A stretch of 64,000 nt of DNA. Origin: JAABTH01 sp964492615 (GTDB taxonomy: Bacteria; Bacillota; Dethiobacteria; DTU022). Location: positions 62,001 to 126,000 of the forward strand of contig CAZBKZ010000003.1 of the NCBI GenBank assembly GCA_964492615.1, written 5' to 3'. A program made the position numbers and the translations under genes. The notes beneath the pieces were generated by a model. That model was not told where the DNA came from. It ran no database searches and was given only the letters and a program-made list of their open reading frames with translations. This document shows, piece by piece, positions 18,019 to 27,067 of the stretch (position 1 is the stretch's first letter; each line of letters begins with the position of its first letter).

Positions 18019-18291
18019 TTACTTTACCTTCTCTTTTAAGGCTTTTCCCGGCTTGAATGCAGGCACTTTCAGAGCCTTAATTTTAATTTTTTCACCTGTT
18101 GCCGGATTGCGTCCTTCACGTGCTTTGCGGTTACGAACCTCAAAGGTTCCAAACCCTACCAGCTGAACCTTATCTCCTTTAACCAGGCCGTCAGTAATGC
18201 TTTCCAGGACTGCTTTAACTGCTTTTTCACTATCCTTCTTCGACATGCCAGCTTTCTCTGCAACCAGATCTACCAGTTCAGACTTATTCAC
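18019..18291 (-). CDS. hup: DNA-binding protein HU
   Basis: A 90-residue nucleoid-associated protein that bends DNA as a dimer. The signature is clear: MNKSELVDLVAEKAG start, GFGTFEVRNRKAREGRNPATG arm region (in parts GFGTFEV and GRNPATGEKI) and VPAFKPGKALKE C-terminus. It starts at GTG with GGAGGG 9 bases upstream. It lies between mazG and divIC, where Bacillus has yabO, yabP and yabQ; HU next to mazG is known in some Clostridia. Confidence 0.96.
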   Translation of the reverse strand: MNKSELVDLVAEKAGMSKKDSEKAVKAVLESITDGLVKGDKVQLVGFGTFEVRNRKAREGRNPATGEKIKIKALKVPAFKPGKALKEKVK

Positions 18292-18369
18292 TTTATAAAG
18301 CCCTCCTCTAACAAAATAAAATTCCCTTAATGCTTATGCTTATTCGCTCTTACTGCCTATATTCCTTCT

Positions 18370-19824
18370 TTATTTGCTTATTTTCCTGATTTTTTTAGCT
18401 TCTTCCCACCAATAGTCAAGCTGATCAAGTGAAAAGCAATTGATTTCTTTTCCTGTGATAGAAACTTTTTCCATAATATAGTCAAATCTGTCAACAAACT
18501 TGCCTATCGTCCTGCCAAGTGCCAGTTCAGGATTAATTTTAAGGAAACGGGCTATATTTACTATGGTAAAAATATAATCTCCGAGCTCTTCTTCCATGGC
18601 ATCGCGATCCTCGTTGCTGCAGGCTTCAATCAACTCTTCAAGCTCTTCCCGGGCCTTGGCAAGGGGCCCCTCCAGGGTAGTCCAATCAAATCCTTTCTCA
18701 GCCGCCCTTTTTTGTAATTTATAGGCTTTCAGCAATGCCGGTAGTTCATGATCAACTTTAATAGCATGTTCCGTTTTATTCTCTTTTTTTTCATCAGCCT
18801 TTATCTGCTCCCATAACACTTTCACATCGGCTGCATCTTTTGCTTTTTCCATTCCGAACACATGCGGGTGACGACGTACAAGCTTGGCAATAATTGCTTC
18901 AATAACATCGTATAAATCAAACCTGTTTTCTTCCCGGGCAATCTGGCTGTGAAATACAACCTGGAGCAATAAATCACCGAGTTCTTCAACAAGTTCCCGA
19001 TCATCTTCATTATCTATAGCAGCAACAACCTCATAAGCTTCCTCAATAAGATACTGCCTGAGGCTGTAATGCGTCTGTTCTTTATCCCAGGGGCAACCAT
19101 CTGGAGCGCGCAACAGGGCCATTGTTTCAATAAGAGCGCCGAGAGTCGCTTTTGGTAATGGGGGAAGGTATATCGTAGTATAATGATTAAAAATATCATG
19201 ATGGTCAAGAAATCCCAATCTTGTTACAAATGATTTTGCACACTTCATGCCGGCCGAGTTGATTATAGTAACCCGAAGTTGAGGAGAATATAATTCCAGC
19301 AGCCTAAGCTTCACTCTGGAAGCAACCCGGCGGCTGTATACCTGGGCAAGAATAAGGTGGCCGGGACAGGGGTCTTTCAGAGTATCTATAGCAAGTGCAT
19401 CAAGCACTGTGATACCATCAAGCAGATCCAGTTTCAAATGAGATAGAACCGGTTCAAAGAAACTGAGCCCTTCAACAATTTTCACCCTGACACCAAGCCT
19501 GGGAGCGATACTGCGCAGACGGCTGACCGAAGCCTCTCCGGCAGAGGGATGTCCCGGCACCGCATAACATACAGTATTATGGCGCCTGGTTGCTTTGAAC
19601 AACTTTTTAATAATAGCCCTGTAAATTTCCTCAAATTCAACCTTTTGGTCATATAGATAATCAAAAGAATAACTGTTATGACTCAGCCTGTAATAATATC
19701 TAGCCGCAGCATGTTTAACCGTGCGGAAGTATACCGGGTTATTTCCGGTCAGGTATTTTCGTGCTTCTTCGGTTACCTGCTGCCTGTTTCCGGGACCAAG
19801 CCCGACTACCACAATAGTTTTCAT
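18370..19824 (-). CDS. mazG: Tetrapyrrole methylase-MazG fusion (YabN-like nucleotide pyrophosphohydrolase)
   Basis: A 484-residue two-domain protein. Residues 1 to ~225 are a SAM-dependent tetrapyrrole methylase-type domain (GLGPG at 8-12, AVPGHPSAGEASV near 108). Residues ~235-480 hold MazG, which hydrolyses non-canonical NTPs to NMP and PPi: APDGCPWDKEQTHYSLRQY, EEAYEV, EELGDLLLQVVFHS and a second partial EELGDYIF repeat. The same fusion is Bacillus YabN, and the spoVB-mazG order is conserved. The start is five bases after spoVB ends. Confidence 0.94.
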   Translation of the reverse strand: MKTIVVVGLGPGNRQQVTEEARKYLTGNNPVYFRTVKHAAARYYYRLSHNSYSFDYLYDQKVEFEEIYRAIIKKLFKATRRHNTVCYAVPGHPSAGEASVSRLRSIAPRLGVRVKIVEGLSFFEPVLSHLKLDLLDGITVLDALAIDTLKDPCPGHLILAQVYSRRVASRVKLRLLELYSPQLRVTIINSAGMKCAKSFVTRLGFLDHHDIFNHYTTIYLPPLPKATLGALIETMALLRAPDGCPWDKEQTHYSLRQYLIEEAYEVVAAIDNEDDRELVEELGDLLLQVVFHSQIAREENRFDLYDVIEAIIAKLVRRHPHVFGMEKAKDAADVKVLWEQIKADEKKENKTEHAIKVDHELPALLKAYKLQKRAAEKGFDWTTLEGPLAKAREELEELIEACSNEDRDAMEEELGDYIFTIVNIARFLKINPELALGRTIGKFVDRFDYIMEKVSITGKEINCFSLDQLDYWWEEAKKIRKISK

Positions 19825-19829
19825 TATAC

Positions 19830-21470
19830 TTAATCTCCCCCGGTATCACGCAATATTTTATACTTTTCCAGGAAGCGGGCAAGAGGCTCTCCGACGTACG
19901 GAACCATCATCAGCTCATTTTTTCGCAGACCGCCACTTAAAATCAGGATAACCCCGTAAATGATCATGCCTCCAATAATTGCGCCAAAAGTGGCCAGGGC
20001 ATTAACGCTTCCGGCCGATAACACCCCTTTGCCCAGCAGGATCAGGGCCCGGTATAGGATAATTACTGTTAACGACATAAGCAGTGTGGCTATACCGGGG
20101 ATAATTAACAGTTCACAGTATCTTCCTTTCCAACCTGTCAGGCGGCGAACCCAGTAAAGGTTTAATGCCGCCGCAAAAGCAATACCAATAACCGAGGCCA
20201 GTGCAGCTCCACCAACATTCAAGGCAGGATTCGCCGTTAATAACCAGGCCAGTATGGTTTTTACTATTCCGCCATAAAACATATTCACTGCAGGAACAAC
20301 CGGCCTGCCCAGCCCCTGGATCAAACCTGTTGTTGTAACATACAGGCATAGTGGAATAACTGACCAGGAAAGATATGCCAGTGAAAAACCGGCTTCTGCA
20401 TTTCTAAATAAAAGTATAGTAATCGGTTCCGCCAGCAGAAACAAACCGAGCGCGGCAGGCAGTGAAAATAATATTGTCAGTTTTACTCCAAGATTAGAAC
20501 GACTCTGAACAAGATCACTTTTTCCCAGGGCAGTTGCTTCTGAAATCGCCGGAACCAGGCTTATGCTCAGGGCAAGGGCAATAACATTAGGGAAATAAAC
20601 CACCGAACCGGCCATGCCGGTTAATTGACCGTAAAGAGCTCGTGCAGATTCCATAGAAAACCCGGCTGCCTGAAGCTGCCTGGGCACGACCGCCAGGTCT
20701 ATCAGGTTGATAAGGGGTATAACCAGTCCCCCGATTGTAACCGGAATGGCCAAACTAAAAATTCTCTTAATGATTCTGCCTGCCGATTCAGCATTGCGCT
20801 GCCCGTTACCTGTCAGCGCTCCGGATAGATCGCCGCGCTTTCTGATATAAAGAACAGCAAGCATAATCAACCCTGCCAGCCCACCGGCTGAAGCGCCGGA
20901 TGTAGCTCCTGCAGCTGCAAATTCAAGACCAACCGGTAGAAGAAAGATAACCAGTAAAATGGAAAAGCCAACTCTGACAAATTGCTCCAATAGCTGGGAG
21001 ATAGCCGTGGGAACCATATTCTGCTGTCCCTGGAAAAACCCTCTCAGTGAGGCCATAACCGTAACAAAAAATATGGCCGGGGCCACAGCCAGGATTGGAT
21101 AATAAGCCTGGATATCTTTAACCAGGTATAAGGCAATATACTCTGCTCCCATGACAAGGACAAGCGATATTGCTACACCGCTTAGCATTAACAAATAGAA
21201 GGCAATTCTAAATACTCTCAGGGCTTCTCGATAATCGTTTAGAGCAATCTTCTCAGCCATAATCTTGGATAAAGCAACAGGTATGCCGGCCGTGGATATA
21301 ACCAGCAGGGTAGAATAGATTGGATAGGCATACTGGTAAAGACCTATACCTTCATCACCCAGGATAGCCGCCAGGACAATACGAAAAACAGCACCTACAA
21401 CCCTGGCCAGAACTCCAGCCAGGGCCAGTATAGCCGCGCCCCTGACAAAAGACTTGTTACTGTCACTCAA
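19830..21470 (-). CDS. spoVB: SpoVB-like polysaccharide/lipid flippase (MOP superfamily)
   Basis: A 546-residue integral membrane protein with about 14 hydrophobic segments and the N-terminal FVRGAAILALAGVLARVVGA pattern of the SpoVB/MurJ flippase group (MOP exporters), thought to move lipid-linked wall precursors. It starts at TTG with AAAAGGA upstream. Its position between mfd and mazG matches Bacillus yabM. It is not the classical sporulation-locus spoVB of Bacillus, so a vegetative wall role is equally possible. spoVT, expected just upstream, is absent. Confidence 0.88.
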   Translation of the reverse strand: MSDSNKSFVRGAAILALAGVLARVVGAVFRIVLAAILGDEGIGLYQYAYPIYSTLLVISTAGIPVALSKIMAEKIALNDYREALRVFRIAFYLLMLSGVAISLVLVMGAEYIALYLVKDIQAYYPILAVAPAIFFVTVMASLRGFFQGQQNMVPTAISQLLEQFVRVGFSILLVIFLLPVGLEFAAAGATSGASAGGLAGLIMLAVLYIRKRGDLSGALTGNGQRNAESAGRIIKRIFSLAIPVTIGGLVIPLINLIDLAVVPRQLQAAGFSMESARALYGQLTGMAGSVVYFPNVIALALSISLVPAISEATALGKSDLVQSRSNLGVKLTILFSLPAALGLFLLAEPITILLFRNAEAGFSLAYLSWSVIPLCLYVTTTGLIQGLGRPVVPAVNMFYGGIVKTILAWLLTANPALNVGGAALASVIGIAFAAALNLYWVRRLTGWKGRYCELLIIPGIATLLMSLTVIILYRALILLGKGVLSAGSVNALATFGAIIGGMIIYGVILILSGGLRKNELMMVPYVGEPLARFLEKYKILRDTGGD

Positions 21471-21517
21471 TTATTTCAATCCTTTTCAGTTAATGTCCTT
21501 CAGTATTATAACAGCTA

Positions 21518-24500
21518 TCAACCCTTGTTACTACCAACTTCAGGAAACCCGGCGCCCTCCAGCGTTCTGATAATTGCCTTTACCTGCTCAAATGATAAGC
21601 CCTGCTTTTTTTTACTGCTGACTTCAAAACAAAAAGGTTCCCGGGAAATAGTTTTAACCAAACCAGTGCCTGGAATATCTTTTATTAAAGAAATGACCTT
21701 TTCAGACCCTTTATATCTGAAATATTTAATAATCAGGCTTTTCTTCGACTGCCGAACAAATTCAATACCCAGTTTACCAAGTAAAATTTTAATCGAAGCC
21801 GCTTCCAGAAGAGTCTCCACCGGTAGTGGAGGAGAACCATAGCGATCAGTTAATTCTTCTTTAATATCAAGTATATCTTCCTCGACAGCAGCTTTATATA
21901 TACGTTGATAAAAAATAATTTTTTGATCCTGGGCCATTATGTATGAAGAAGGGATAAAGGCATCGACTTCCAGCTCAAGCCGCGACATTATTCTTTCTTC
22001 TTTTTTCGTCTCCTTTAATTCTGACACAGCCTGTTCCAACAATTTAACATAGAGATCATAACCCACTTCGGCGATGAAACCATGCTGTTCGGAACCCAGT
22101 ATATTGCCGGCTCCCCTGATCTCAAGATCACGCAGGGCAATCTTAAAACCGGAACCCAGTTCGGTAAAATCTTTCACCGCTTTTAACCGTTTGCGGGCCG
22201 TTTCAGATATGATCTTGTTTTTCCTGTAAGTGAGGTATGCATAAGCAAGCCGGTTTGAACGCCCCACCCTGCCCCTGATTTGGTAAAGCTGAGACAGACC
22301 GAACCGGTCAGCATCATACACAATTAATGTATTAACATTAGGTATATCAAGACCGGATTCAATAATAGTAGTGCTGACCAGTATACTATATATGCCTTCC
22401 TGGAAATCCACCATTACCTGTTCCAGCTTTTTTTCCGGCATCCTGCCGTGCCCGACAGCCACTTCTTCACCGGGAATAAGCTTCATAATTTTATCGGCAA
22501 AATTATTAATACGATCAATACGATTAAATACAACAAATACCTGTCCCTTACGATTGAGCTCACGCTGAATGGCCTCACGAACCATACTGTCTGAGTATTC
22601 GACAACATAAGTCTGAATCGGATAACGGTTTTCAGGAGGTGTTTCGATAATGCTCAGATCTCTGGCCCCGGCGAGCGACATATGCAGGGTCCGGGGAATA
22701 GGAGTTGCAGTCATGGATAGCGTATCTACCTGTAAACGCAGCTGTTTCATTTTTTCCTTCTGCCTGACTCCAAACCGCTGTTCCTCGTCAACCACCAGCA
22801 ACCCCAGGTCATTAAAAATTACGTCTTTTGAGAGCAGACGATGAGTACCAATAACAATATCCGTTTTACCTGTTTCAATACCGTTGATAACATTCTTTTG
22901 GGCTGCCGGGGGGACAAACCGGCTTAGCTGAGCAATTTGTACGGGGAACCCTTTAAATCTATCTCTGAAGGTTCGATAGTGCTGTTGAGCCAGAACAGTG
23001 GTGGGGACCAGAACAGCTACCTGTTTCCCTTCCATAACTACTTTAAAAGCTGCCCGCATAGCAACCTCAGTTTTGCCATAACCGACATCACCACAGACTA
23101 GCCTGTCCATGGGGTGATCCTGTTCAAGGTCTCTTTTAACATCAATAACTGCCTGCAGCTGATCAGGTGTTTCCTCGTAAGGAAAAGAGGCTTCAAAATC
23201 CTGCTGCCATGTATGATCGGGCCCAAAACTATGTCCCTTAATTGACTGCCGGGTGGCATACAGAGCAAGTAGCTCCCTGGCCAGTTCTTCCACCGATTGG
23301 CTAACTCTTTTTTTCAGACGCTGCCAGTCCGCACCACCCAGGCTGTGCAGGCGTGGAACCGGCCCATCACCTCCGGAATATTTTTGGATCATACCAATCT
23401 GTTCAACCGGCAGATAGAGTTTATCAGTACCCCTGTATTTTAATAACAGGTAATCTCGCATAATTCCGCTTACTTCCAGGGTATGCAACCCCTGGTAAGA
23501 CCCAATACCATGCTGCTCATGGACGACATAATCACCTACGTTTAATTCACGATAGTCGCTGAGCCTGATTCCCTCTTTTCCGGTATAACGTTTTTTCTTT
23601 TTTTTACGGGGGATTATGTTATTTTCGGTCAGCACAACAAGCTTCAGATCAGGAATAATGAAACCTTCTTCAACGCTGCCTTCCAGTGCGGTCAAATCCA
23701 GGTGTTCCCCGCCTAGCATTTTCCCTTCATTCTCATTTCTCTCCTGCCTTTTAGCAAGTTGTTCTTCAAGCAGGTCAATTAACTTCCTGCTTCTACCCAT
23801 TGAATCGGCAATAAGGCAAATTAAATAATTTTCTTTCTTCCATTGTATATAATCGCTTTTTAGCATATCCCACTGACCATAATAGACGGGTACTGCTTTA
23901 GCACTGATCTGGTAATTTCTTTCAACCTGCAGCAACCCTCCTGTTCCCGGGAACAGGGCACAGGTTAAAACCGGCAACGCTAAATTTTTCAATAAGTGAC
24001 CGGCAGAAAAAAATAATTCTGAACCAGGTTCCAGAAACTCCCCTTCTGTAAGAAGACCTGTGTGATAATCTCTAATTTCTTCCAGCAACTTATTCGATTT
24101 TTCATCAACCTCATTAGGCTCTTCCACTATGAGCAGTGTGTCATCAGAAAGGTATTCAAACATAGAGGCTGCCTGTCCGAAAAAAAATGGAAGATAGGTA
24201 TTTAGCAAATCTAACCCCTCGGGCTGTTTCAAATGCTCTAGATGATCAGATACTCTTTGGTTTAACCTGGAAGCCGTTTCCCTGTCGCCTCGTTTTCTCA
24301 ATAACGAAAGAGCATTATCCAGCTTCCTCCTGATTTCCATGCTTCCCTTTTGATAAAAACGACTGGGCAAAACCAGCTCCCTGGCCGGAGTTATCTGAAC
24401 CATATGTAACTTTTCGGTAGTTCTCTGGTTAAACGCATTGTAATAGCGAAGCGATTCAACCTCATCATCAAATAGTTCCACCCTGATCGGATCTATAAGA

Positions 24501-25066
24501 CCGGGAGAAAAAACATCAACGATGTCACCGCGAGCGCTAAACTGTCCGGCATACTCGGCCAGTGAAACACGCTCGTAACCTCTCTCTGTCAAGCTGTTGA
24601 TTAATTCCTGTCGATCAAGGGCTTCCCCGGTTTTTATCCTGATTGTCATCTTCTCATAGATAGCTGCCGGTATTACACCGGCCATAAATGAGGATACAGG
24701 CGCAATACAGACGCCACCACTGTCGGAAGATAACCACTGGTAAAAACGGAGCCTTTTTAGCTGTATTTCCTCACTACTGGAAGCTGTACCGGGACCGGTA
24801 AAAAAATCTCTCGGAGGCAGCAGCCATACATCACCGGGAAGGAGTGGCTCAAGGTTGTTATATACTTTTTCAGCACGGACCAGGTCGGGACAGATGTATA
24901 CTATTTTTCTAACGATTTTTTTAGCAAGGGCAGCCAGAAAAAATATACGGGCACTGCTTTCCAGGCCATTTACAGCAACCCTGAATTCATTTACAGCAGG
25001 AATTTCTGCCAGGAGAGTTTGAAATACCTCATTTTTATCCCATAAATTAATTAAATTGGTTATCAA
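21518..25066 (-). CDS. mfd: Transcription-repair coupling factor Mfd
   Basis: Removes RNA polymerase stalled at lesions and recruits UvrA. An N-terminal UvrB-like region is followed by the RNA polymerase-interaction domain (DYVVHEQHGIGSYQGL), the RecG-like translocase with Walker A GDVGYGKT (about 656-663) and DEEQ (about 758), helicase motifs TATPIPRTLHMS and GRVGRSNR, and a C-terminal regulatory domain. TTG 25066 is preferred over the longer frame because AAAGGTG lies 7 bases upstream and the result, 1182 residues, is the normal length. In most Firmicutes pth precedes mfd; here 7.8 kb separate them and mfd seems to have its own promoter. Confidence 0.97.
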   Translation of the reverse strand: MITNLINLWDKNEVFQTLLAEIPAVNEFRVAVNGLESSARIFFLAALAKKIVRKIVYICPDLVRAEKVYNNLEPLLPGDVWLLPPRDFFTGPGTASSSEEIQLKRLRFYQWLSSDSGGVCIAPVSSFMAGVIPAAIYEKMTIRIKTGEALDRQELINSLTERGYERVSLAEYAGQFSARGDIVDVFSPGLIDPIRVELFDDEVESLRYYNAFNQRTTEKLHMVQITPARELVLPSRFYQKGSMEIRRKLDNALSLLRKRGDRETASRLNQRVSDHLEHLKQPEGLDLLNTYLPFFFGQAASMFEYLSDDTLLIVEEPNEVDEKSNKLLEEIRDYHTGLLTEGEFLEPGSELFFSAGHLLKNLALPVLTCALFPGTGGLLQVERNYQISAKAVPVYYGQWDMLKSDYIQWKKENYLICLIADSMGRSRKLIDLLEEQLAKRQERNENEGKMLGGEHLDLTALEGSVEEGFIIPDLKLVVLTENNIIPRKKKKKRYTGKEGIRLSDYRELNVGDYVVHEQHGIGSYQGLHTLEVSGIMRDYLLLKYRGTDKLYLPVEQIGMIQKYSGGDGPVPRLHSLGGADWQRLKKRVSQSVEELARELLALYATRQSIKGHSFGPDHTWQQDFEASFPYEETPDQLQAVIDVKRDLEQDHPMDRLVCGDVGYGKTEVAMRAAFKVVMEGKQVAVLVPTTVLAQQHYRTFRDRFKGFPVQIAQLSRFVPPAAQKNVINGIETGKTDIVIGTHRLLSKDVIFNDLGLLVVDEEQRFGVRQKEKMKQLRLQVDTLSMTATPIPRTLHMSLAGARDLSIIETPPENRYPIQTYVVEYSDSMVREAIQRELNRKGQVFVVFNRIDRINNFADKIMKLIPGEEVAVGHGRMPEKKLEQVMVDFQEGIYSILVSTTIIESGLDIPNVNTLIVYDADRFGLSQLYQIRGRVGRSNRLAYAYLTYRKNKIISETARKRLKAVKDFTELGSGFKIALRDLEIRGAGNILGSEQHGFIAEVGYDLYVKLLEQAVSELKETKKEERIMSRLELEVDAFIPSSYIMAQDQKIIFYQRIYKAAVEEDILDIKEELTDRYGSPPLPVETLLEAASIKILLGKLGIEFVRQSKKSLIIKYFRYKGSEKVISLIKDIPGTGLVKTISREPFCFEVSSKKKQGLSFEQVKAIIRTLEGAGFPEVGSNKG

Positions 25067-25145
25067 TTGAGCACACCTTTCTTTTATACAACAAACCGGT
25101 ACAGCAAAAGAGCGGGGAAACACTCTGCTCCCCCGTAACAAAATT

Positions 25146-25154
25146 ATTATACCA
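25146..25154 (-). promoter_or_regulatory. Probable extended -10 promoter of mfd
   Basis: Minus-strand TGGTATAAT, a perfect TATAAT with the extended TGn element, about 80 bases before the mfd start. The -35 (TTACCC, 16-base spacing) is weak. It would give mfd independent expression now that it is split from pth. Confidence 0.5.
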
Positions 25155-25205
25155 TACACAATCTTAGGGGTAAGCATTTGAAGATTATACCCTACCCGGA
25201 AGTAA

Positions 25206-25271
25206 CCGGAGGCAGATAATTGTTACCGGAGTGACCTTATAGGGTTATTATTGTGACCTATTTACGTCACA
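25206..25271. promoter_or_regulatory. Candidate upstream activator sites for the sigma-54 promoter
   Basis: This stretch of the 441-base region between mfd and the channel gene holds repeated elements: ACCGGAG at two places (near 25206 and 25225), GTGACC at 25231 and 25253, and a palindrome TGTGAC-N8-GTCACA at 25252-25271. It lies about 160-220 bases before the -24/-12 element, a normal distance for an enhancer-binding activator, with an A/T-rich segment (25320-25350) between that could bend. A second inverted repeat GTTGAGT...ACTCAAC lies at 25349-25355 and 25407-25413. The assignment is inferred. Confidence 0.5.
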
Positions 25272-25428
25272 TGCCTGGCTCAACTCCTGTTTTCCCGAGC
25301 CTCGAATCATAGATCGAAAATATACTAAAATTTTTTAGAAATTTTTTTGTTGAGTAAATGCGATAATTCCTCGCTAAATGGTGCATAGATCAATTAATTT
25401 ATCATGACTCAACTACATTTTGTAATTC

Positions 25429-25444
25429 TGGCACAAGTATTGCT
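25429..25444 (+). promoter_or_regulatory. Sigma-54 (-24/-12) promoter
   Basis: TGGCAC-AAGTA-TTGCT matches the RpoN consensus TGGCAC-N5-TTGCW at every defined position. It ends 63 bases before the ATG of the channel gene. No competing sigma-A promoter is obvious. A sigma-54 activator of the NtrC type is encoded 4 kb downstream on the same strand, so it is probably the cognate regulator. Confidence 0.85.
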
Positions 25445-25507
25445 ATTTAGTATTGCAGAAACAAGTTGTGAAATAAAAAAGATAATAAAAGAAAGGAGGC
25501 AATACCA

Positions 25508-26596
25508 ATGACAGAGAAATGCGCTTTCTGGAACGAATACGATTCTATTGCAGGTCACATTTGTTACTGCGAACTGGCAGCTTTTAACCGACCGGTAAAT
25601 ACAAACTTTCTAAAAGCGATAGGCTGCACCCCTGAAAAAAGGGCAGAATGCATGAAATCAATGGAGTACGCAGCAGGCCAGGGATTAGTTCCCGAAGAAC
25701 TGCCTGAGCTGACACCGGTTCCGACAGTAACAACCACACCGGTATTGTCTTGCGACCCACCAGCCGAGATAGCAAGAACCATTGTTGGATCAGCCGAGAA
25801 AAAAGCAACAACCGCAGTTCCATCATTAATCATGCTGGCCCTTCTTGCCGGTGCTTACATTTCACTGGGGGCAGTTCTTTTCACAATTGTAACCAATGAC
25901 CTTTCGATTTATATCGGTGATGGCTTGAGCCGCCTGGTCGGGGGTATTTCATTCTCACTCGGCCTGATCCTAGTTATCCTGGGTGGGGCAGAACTGTTTA
26001 CCGGTAATAATCTGCTGGCTGCAGGATTCCTTGATAAAAAAATTACCGGCAGGCAAGTTTTAACCAACTGGCTTTGGGTTTATTTTTTCAACTTTGCAGG
26101 CGCCCTGCTGGTAGTTTTACTCTTTTATTATTCGGGAATCTGGAAAGCTAATGACGGTGGAATAACCATGCGAATTCTCAATATAGCTGCCGCAAAGACA
26201 AGTCTCACCTGGAGTGAAGCCTTTTTCAGGGGCATCCTCTGCAACTGGCTGGTTTGTCTAGCAGTATGGATTGCCGCTGCAGGCAAAGATGCAATCAGTA
26301 AAATCCTGGGAATTATGATACCTATCGCCGCTTTTGTTGCTGCCGGATTTGAACACTCCATAGCAAACATGTTCTTTGTGCCGATGGGAATAATGGTAAA
26401 GGGCAGTGAAATTGCCCAGGGACTTTTCGCTCCGGCTGTATTACAGGGAATTACCTGGCAGACTTTCTTTATCAGCAACCTGATTCCTGTAACTTTAGGT
26501 AATATAGTTGGCGGAGTGGTATTTGTTGCTGCCGCCTACTGGACCTGTTACCTGCGGCCTTCAACTCATAAAAATGTTCTCACCGGGGGAAAATAG
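25508..26596 (+). CDS. Formate/nitrite-transporter family channel with N-terminal Cys module
   Basis: A 362-residue protein. Residues ~105-355 are an FNT (FocA/NirC/HSC) channel with six hydrophobic helices and family segments such as GGAELFTGNNLL, NWLVCLAVW and GFEHSIANMFFVPMG. Such pentamers pass small monovalent anions (formate, nitrite, hydrosulfide, acetate); the substrate is not decidable. Residues 5-63 form an extra module with Cys5, 19, 21, 40 and 48 and a CxxWxEY start and GLVPE end; residues ~64-100 look like a Pro/Thr linker. The next gene encodes the same module alone. AGGAGG precedes the ATG and a sigma-54 promoter lies upstream. The module is probably cytoplasmic, as FNT N-termini are. 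Confidence 0.9.
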   Translation: MTEKCAFWNEYDSIAGHICYCELAAFNRPVNTNFLKAIGCTPEKRAECMKSMEYAAGQGLVPEELPELTPVPTVTTTPVLSCDPPAEIARTIVGSAEKKATTAVPSLIMLALLAGAYISLGAVLFTIVTNDLSIYIGDGLSRLVGGISFSLGLILVILGGAELFTGNNLLAAGFLDKKITGRQVLTNWLWVYFFNFAGALLVVLLFYYSGIWKANDGGITMRILNIAAAKTSLTWSEAFFRGILCNWLVCLAVWIAAAGKDAISKILGIMIPIAAFVAAGFEHSIANMFFVPMGIMVKGSEIAQGLFAPAVLQGITWQTFFISNLIPVTLGNIVGGVVFVAAAYWTCYLRPSTHKNVLTGGK

Positions 26597-26642
26597 TTTT
26601 ATAAACCGGAAACAGTATAATAATCAGGAGGGAGTGACCAGA

Positions 26643-26903
26643 ATGGAAAAATTAGTTAAGTGTCCAAACTGGAAAGAATACCAGGGAATGAATGGATGGG
26701 TCATGTTCTGCAGCGCAGGGGCATACGGCAAGAAACTTACCGTTCAGGAAGCCAGAAGCTGCGGGTGTAATGAATTACAGCGCCAGAAATGTAAAAAATT
26801 AATGGAAACCAATATCGGGTTCGGTTTAATCCCTGAAATATATGAAGAATCACTGGTAGAAGAGAAAAGAAGAGACCTCTCACCTCTTGTTACTAAAAAA
26901 TAA
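26643..26903 (+). CDS. Small Cys-rich protein, paralogue of the channel's N-terminal module
   Basis: 86 residues, not assignable to a known family. It aligns without gaps to residues 5-63 of the preceding channel: Cys7, 23, 42 and 50 match Cys5, 21, 40 and 48, and CxxWxEY, GC at 41-42, and GLIPE (61-65) are shared, with about 19 of 59 residues identical. An extra Cys40 is present. The spacing C-x15-C-x18-C-x7-C suggests a metal or redox site. ATG 26643 has GGAGGGAG upstream; the frame extends further 5' but that part overlaps the channel gene. Probably cotranscribed with the channel from the sigma-54 promoter. The acidic C-terminal tail (66-86) differs from the linker in the channel. Confidence 0.8.
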   Translation: MEKLVKCPNWKEYQGMNGWVMFCSAGAYGKKLTVQEARSCGCNELQRQKCKKLMETNIGFGLIPEIYEESLVEEKRRDLSPLVTKK

Positions 26904-26931
26904 GGTTTTACCTGACCCCTTACCTGAAAGA

Positions 26932-26964
26932 GCAAACGTCCCGGACAGCAGCCGGGACGTTTGC
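26932..26964. terminator. Strong hairpin after the Cys-module gene, weak T tract
   Basis: A 13-bp stem (GCAAACGTCCCGG against CCGGGACGTTTGC) ends 28-60 bases after the small Cys-rich gene. No U-run follows on the plus strand, so it may partially terminate or protect the 3' end of the channel mRNA instead of fully separating it from the ADH gene. Confidence 0.6.
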
Positions 26965-27067
26965 GTGAAAAATGTCTCTATTATTAAGTGAGTGTACAAC
27001 AAAGGATTTTTAAAATAATTAAAGAATTAAGTTAAAGATATTAAACCGGTTAAAGGACGGTCATAAC

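Noticed and set aside
27000..27067. Possible second sigma-54 promoter before the dehydrogenase gene
   Set aside because: A/T-rich but without GG and GC at the required spacing.
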